7,530 bases of DNA from Bacteroidales bacterium UBA4230 (GTDB lineage Bacteria > Bacteroidota > Bacteroidia > Bacteroidales > UBA932). A program made the translations under genes and the position numbers. Below are positions 6,467 to 7,530 of the stretch, piece after piece (positions within the stretch are counted from its first letter, which is position 1; each line of letters opens with the position of its first letter). The notes beneath the pieces were generated by a model. It did not search any database, was not told the origin of the DNA, and was given only the letters and a program-made list of their open reading frames with translations. The stretch lies in assembly GCA_002395605.1 (NCBI GenBank), contig DGXO01000035.1, positions 1 through 7,530 on the forward strand, in the 5' to 3' direction.

Positions 6467-6493
6467 GCAGCTGAGTTTTCAGCTGCTTTTTTT
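6467..6493 (+). terminator. Intrinsic terminator of the tRNA-Leu unit
   Basis: Perfect 8-bp stem GCAGCTGA (6467-6474) with TCAGCTGC (6479-6486), loop GTTT, followed by seven T (6487-6493), starting seven bases after the tRNA. Confidence 0.92.
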
Positions 6494-6545
6494 ATGCCTA
6501 TTTGCCTATCAGGGATTCAAACTTTTACGGTAGATGAGCACACTG

Positions 6546-6572
6546 TCGGCATTACAAACCTTAGGCATTTTG
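6546..6572 (+). repeat. 27-base direct repeat, left copy
   Basis: Begins TCGGCATTACAAACC and ends TTAGGCATTTTG. An identical copy in the same orientation is at 7408-7434; with one mismatch the similarity continues to TTG after it. The two copies bracket the RNA and nuclease cassette. The right end abuts the -33 box of the small-RNA promoter. It may be a duplicated recombination core or a dispersed genomic repeat; neither is proven. Confidence 0.85.
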
Positions 6573-6603
6573 TTTGGAGAATCACAAAAATGAATTAACT
6601 TTG
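6573..6603 (+). promoter_or_regulatory. Strong promoter of the small RNA
   Basis: TTTG (6573-6576), 19 bases, TAACTTTG (6596-6603): both Bacteroidetes elements match the consensus exactly at the usual spacing. This is the best promoter match in the window, and no open reading frame of useful size follows it. Confidence 0.75.
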
Positions 6604-6609
6604 CATCAG

Positions 6610-6706
6610 AATTGGAGATTGAAGGGGTGATAGGTAAAGGGGTAGCACTCCTGTGACCCGGAACCAGAGATCTTCAAAAACCATCCTGCTACCAGGATGG
6701 TTTTTC
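6610..6706 (+). ncRNA. Predicted structured small RNA of about 100 nt
   Basis: Defined by an exact consensus promoter upstream and an intrinsic terminator at 6676-6705, with no credible coding frame between. It can fold: TTGAAG (6619-6624) with CTTCAA (6672-6677) as outer stem, GGGT (6625-6628) with ACCC (6656-6659), and GGGG (6639-6642) with CTCC (6648-6651) around loop TAGCA. The outer stem shares two bases with the terminator A-run, so it could compete with full terminator pairing. GGTAGC (6641-6646) is complementary to GCTACC (6688-6693) in the terminator loop region. The 3' end is antisense to the last codons of the convergent nuclease gene. I do not recognise the family; the promoter, RNA, terminator layout recalls Bacteroidetes orphan RNAs such as the Bacteroidales-1 motif, but identity is not claimed. 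The 5' end is approximate. Confidence 0.6.
6676..6705. terminator. Bidirectional intrinsic terminator between small RNA and nuclease gene
   Basis: CCATCCTG (6681-6688), loop CTAC, CAGGATGG (6693-6700), flanked by A5 on the left and T5 on the right, so the stem can extend to 13 bp. The hairpin plus T-run works in either direction. The loop contains the minus-strand TAG stop (6691-6689) of the nuclease gene, and one arm encodes its last residues P-S-W. Confidence 0.88.
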
Positions 6707-7228
6707 TATTTCTATAAGATTTTGTTCAACTATAACCATAATACTGGAAATACTGGGCCAGTCAATGTTGCGTATACGGACTTCTTCATACATTTTCCAT
6801 CCTTCAAGGACTCTTTCAAGATTGTAGAGATTCTTATTGGGGAAAAGTAAAACAACCACGTCTGCGCCCTGTTTAGCTGCATCATAAATCTTTGTCCTAA
6901 TTGCCCATCTCCCTTCTCCTTCAACGGTTTTTATTTCCATTGATGAGTAATAAACAAAGCCATCACATTGTTTAGAGCCAACTTCTGTTTTTTCTGATGC
7001 GAGTGTTACCATATAGCCATTATTTCTAAGGATTGTAATAGCTGTATGTTCATATGCCCCTCTTTTGATGCCAAATGGCCCTATCTTTTTATCAAATTGG
7101 TGATTCTTGTGTATGGCACTGACTCCTCCCGACTTTTCATCGAAAGTAACATCATAGTAATTGGGATCATTTAACAGTCTGAGATATTCCTGAAAGTTCT
7201 CATCCCGCTGCTGGTCACTGACAATCAT
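6689..7228 (-). CDS. Putative PD-(D/E)xK nuclease, CdiA C-terminal tRNase-like, stand-alone
   Basis: 179 aa from ATG 7226-7228; a GTG at 7229-7231 just before it is an alternative start. Residues about 25-55 carry YDVTFDEKSGGVSAIHKNH, a lead-in I associate with toxin-like nuclease domains at the ends of phage head-morphogenesis and mobile-element proteins. From about 58 follows the proposed core: E60 in AYEH, helix ITILRNNGY, SEKTEVGSKQCDG with D89, then MEIK with E98 and K100, and YDAAKQGADVVVLLF with K119-Q120. The spacing D89, E98-x-K100, then K/Q in the next helix matches the PD-(D/E)xK nucleases of the CdiA-CT type, which cleave tRNA in contact-dependent inhibition. No signal peptide, transmembrane segment or delivery domain is present, so it may be a detached toxin module, an intracellular defence nuclease or a remnant. 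Coding sequence is AT-rich (two sampled 60-base rows each 38% GC, against 67% in one row of the hydrolase). No immunity gene is seen. Fold assignment is by eye. Confidence 0.6.
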   Translation of the reverse strand: MIVSDQQRDENFQEYLRLLNDPNYYDVTFDEKSGGVSAIHKNHQFDKKIGPFGIKRGAYEHTAITILRNNGYMVTLASEKTEVGSKQCDGFVYYSSMEIKTVEGEGRWAIRTKIYDAAKQGADVVVLLFPNKNLYNLERVLEGWKMYEEVRIRNIDWPSISSIMVIVEQNLIEIEKPSW

Positions 7229-7236
7229 CACTCAAC

Positions 7237-7242
7237 ACCTCC
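7237..7242 (-). promoter_or_regulatory. Strong Shine-Dalgarno of the nuclease gene
   Basis: Minus strand GGAGGT is eight bases before ATG 7226-7228 and five before the GTG alternative. The spacing favours the ATG. No other gene in the window has such a site, and Bacteroidetes genes usually lack one. Confidence 0.7.
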
Positions 7243-7270
7243 ATTAATCGTGGATGGAGAACCACATGCA

Positions 7271-7278
7271 CAAAGATA
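7271..7278 (-). promoter_or_regulatory. Candidate -7 element for the nuclease gene
   Basis: Minus strand TATCTTTG is an exact TAnnTTTG match and would start a transcript near 7265 with a leader of about 37 bases. No TTTG or TTG lies at the -33 position (the region reads CCACC), so the promoter may be weak or need an activator. Confidence 0.4.
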
Positions 7279-7310
7279 TGAAATGGCTATAAGCGCGGTG
7301 GAGGCTAAGT

Positions 7311-7332
7311 GATTGTTACACAGATTGTTACA
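7311..7332 (+). repeat. Two tandem copies of GATTGTTACA
   Basis: Exact 10-base copies at 7311-7320 and 7323-7332, separated by CA, giving a 12-base period (just over one helical turn). They lie upstream of the nuclease gene and could be protein-binding sites or recombinase arm sites. Confidence 0.6.
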
Positions 7333-7368
7333 GGATTCTTTGGGAAAACCGGTAATCCCAAAGGATTC
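7333..7368. repeat. 12-bp inverted repeat with 12-base spacer
   Basis: GGATTCTTTGGG (7333-7344) pairs with CCCAAAGGATTC (7357-7368), including two G-U type positions; the inner CTTTGGG/CCCAAAG part is perfect. The spacer holds the palindrome ACCGGT. It starts directly after the 10-base repeats. No T-run follows, so a terminator is unlikely; an operator or recombination core is possible. Confidence 0.5.
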
Positions 7369-7407
7369 CGTAATTGATTGAGTGTTAGAGAGTTGAGCTC
7401 CACCCAA

Positions 7408-7434
7408 TCGGCATTACAAACCTTAGGCATTTTG
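7408..7434 (+). repeat. 27-base direct repeat, right copy
   Basis: Identical to 6546-6572 over 27 bases in the same orientation, 862 bases away. The sequences outside it differ from those at the left copy. No promoter -7 box follows this copy. Confidence 0.85.
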
Positions 7435-7516
7435 CTTGCCCCATTTTATCGTCTCCAAAAAGCCACAATATGGGCATCTTTCTCGCCTAATTTTAGCCAT
7501 AAAAATAGTAGTTTGA

Positions 7517-7530
7517 TGAAACGCGTTTCA
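7517..7530. repeat. 14-bp perfect palindrome at the window end
   Basis: TGAAACGCGTTTCA equals its own reverse complement. It may extend beyond the window. It also overlaps a possible start codon (ATG 7516-7518, reading M-K-R-V-S), so it could be an operator or the beginning of a gene. Confidence 0.5.

Larger units (their letters stand above)
7228..7413 (-). other. Open frame ending in TGA that overlaps the nuclease ATG; coding status doubtful
   Basis: On the minus strand a frame runs from just after TAA (7416-7414) to TGA (7230-7228), overlapping the nuclease start as TGATG. It has no ATG; the only conventional alternative starts are TTG (7407-7405) and weaker codons. The translation includes GITGFPKESCNNLCNNHL and ends STINGGVE. 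The opposite strand is also open here (ending VDGEPHAQRYEMAISAVEAK at TGA 7310-7312), so neither reading is secure. It contains the candidate -7 box, the 10-base repeats and the inverted repeat, which argues for an intergenic control region. The rest of 7435-7530 shows no gene except a possible start, ATGAAACGC, at 7516. Confidence 0.2.

Noticed and set aside
6621..6675. tRNA-like element in the small RNA (GGTAAAGGGGTAGCAC resembles a D arm)
   Set aside because: No anticodon stem with U33 and no T arm could be folded, and the acceptor ends do not pair over seven bases.
7309..7377. Short plus-strand frame GTG-I-V-T-Q-I-V-T ending at TGA 7375-7377, overlapping the end of another plus frame
   Set aside because: Only 22 codons, and its apparent regularity follows from the 10-base repeats and inverted repeat.
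6494..7530. CRISPR array, insertion sequence or integrase
   Set aside because: Only two repeat copies with an 862-base interval, no spacer pattern, and no transposase or recombinase frame in this part.

Overview
The window looks like a Bacteroidales chromosome segment of moderately high GC that ends in an AT-richer accessory patch. The assignment rests on promoter candidates of the Bacteroidetes type (-33 TTG/TTTG, about 19-20 bases, then -7 TAnnTTTG), the lack of Shine-Dalgarno sequences in front of the core genes, a bS16 with a long Ala/Lys/Glu tail, a tandem pair of deoxynucleoside kinases, and an outer-membrane barrel plus lipoprotein pair. The genus cannot be read from the sequence.

Layout. 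(1) 3149 down to 1, minus strand: an apparent three-gene operon of two paralogous deoxynucleoside kinases and a long-chain acyl-CoA synthetase, separated by 12 and 17 bases. The synthetase runs off the left edge and probably lacks only a short C-terminal piece. (2) A 73-base divergent promoter region leads on the plus strand to a single-domain glyoxalase-II-like metallo-hydrolase (3223-3900). (3) 4909 down to 3897, minus strand: rpsP and rimM, coupled by a TAATG overlap, with a clear promoter and a 5' hairpin. The rimM stop overlaps the hydrolase stop tail to tail. (4) 5052-6315, plus strand: a small outer-membrane beta-barrel protein and a lipoprotein, four bases apart. (5) 6333-6493: a complete tRNA-Leu(GAG) unit with promoter and intrinsic terminator.

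(6) 6494-7530 is the unusual part. Base composition drops. An exact 27-base direct repeat (6546-6572 and 7408-7434) brackets about 0.86 kb. Inside are (a) a textbook promoter followed by a roughly 100-nt structured RNA that ends at a strong bidirectional hairpin, and (b) a convergent minus-strand gene whose stop codon lies in the loop of that same hairpin. Its 179-aa product looks like a stand-alone PD-(D/E)xK nuclease of the CdiA C-terminal tRNase type, and it is the only gene here with a strong Shine-Dalgarno. Next to it are two 10-base repeats, a 12-bp inverted repeat and, at the window edge, a 14-bp perfect palindrome. No immunity gene, integrase or transposase is visible. The arrangement suggests a small acquired nuclease plus RNA cassette; that is inference.

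The left genes are housekeeping: deoxynucleoside salvage, fatty acid activation, 30S ribosome maturation and tRNA supply.
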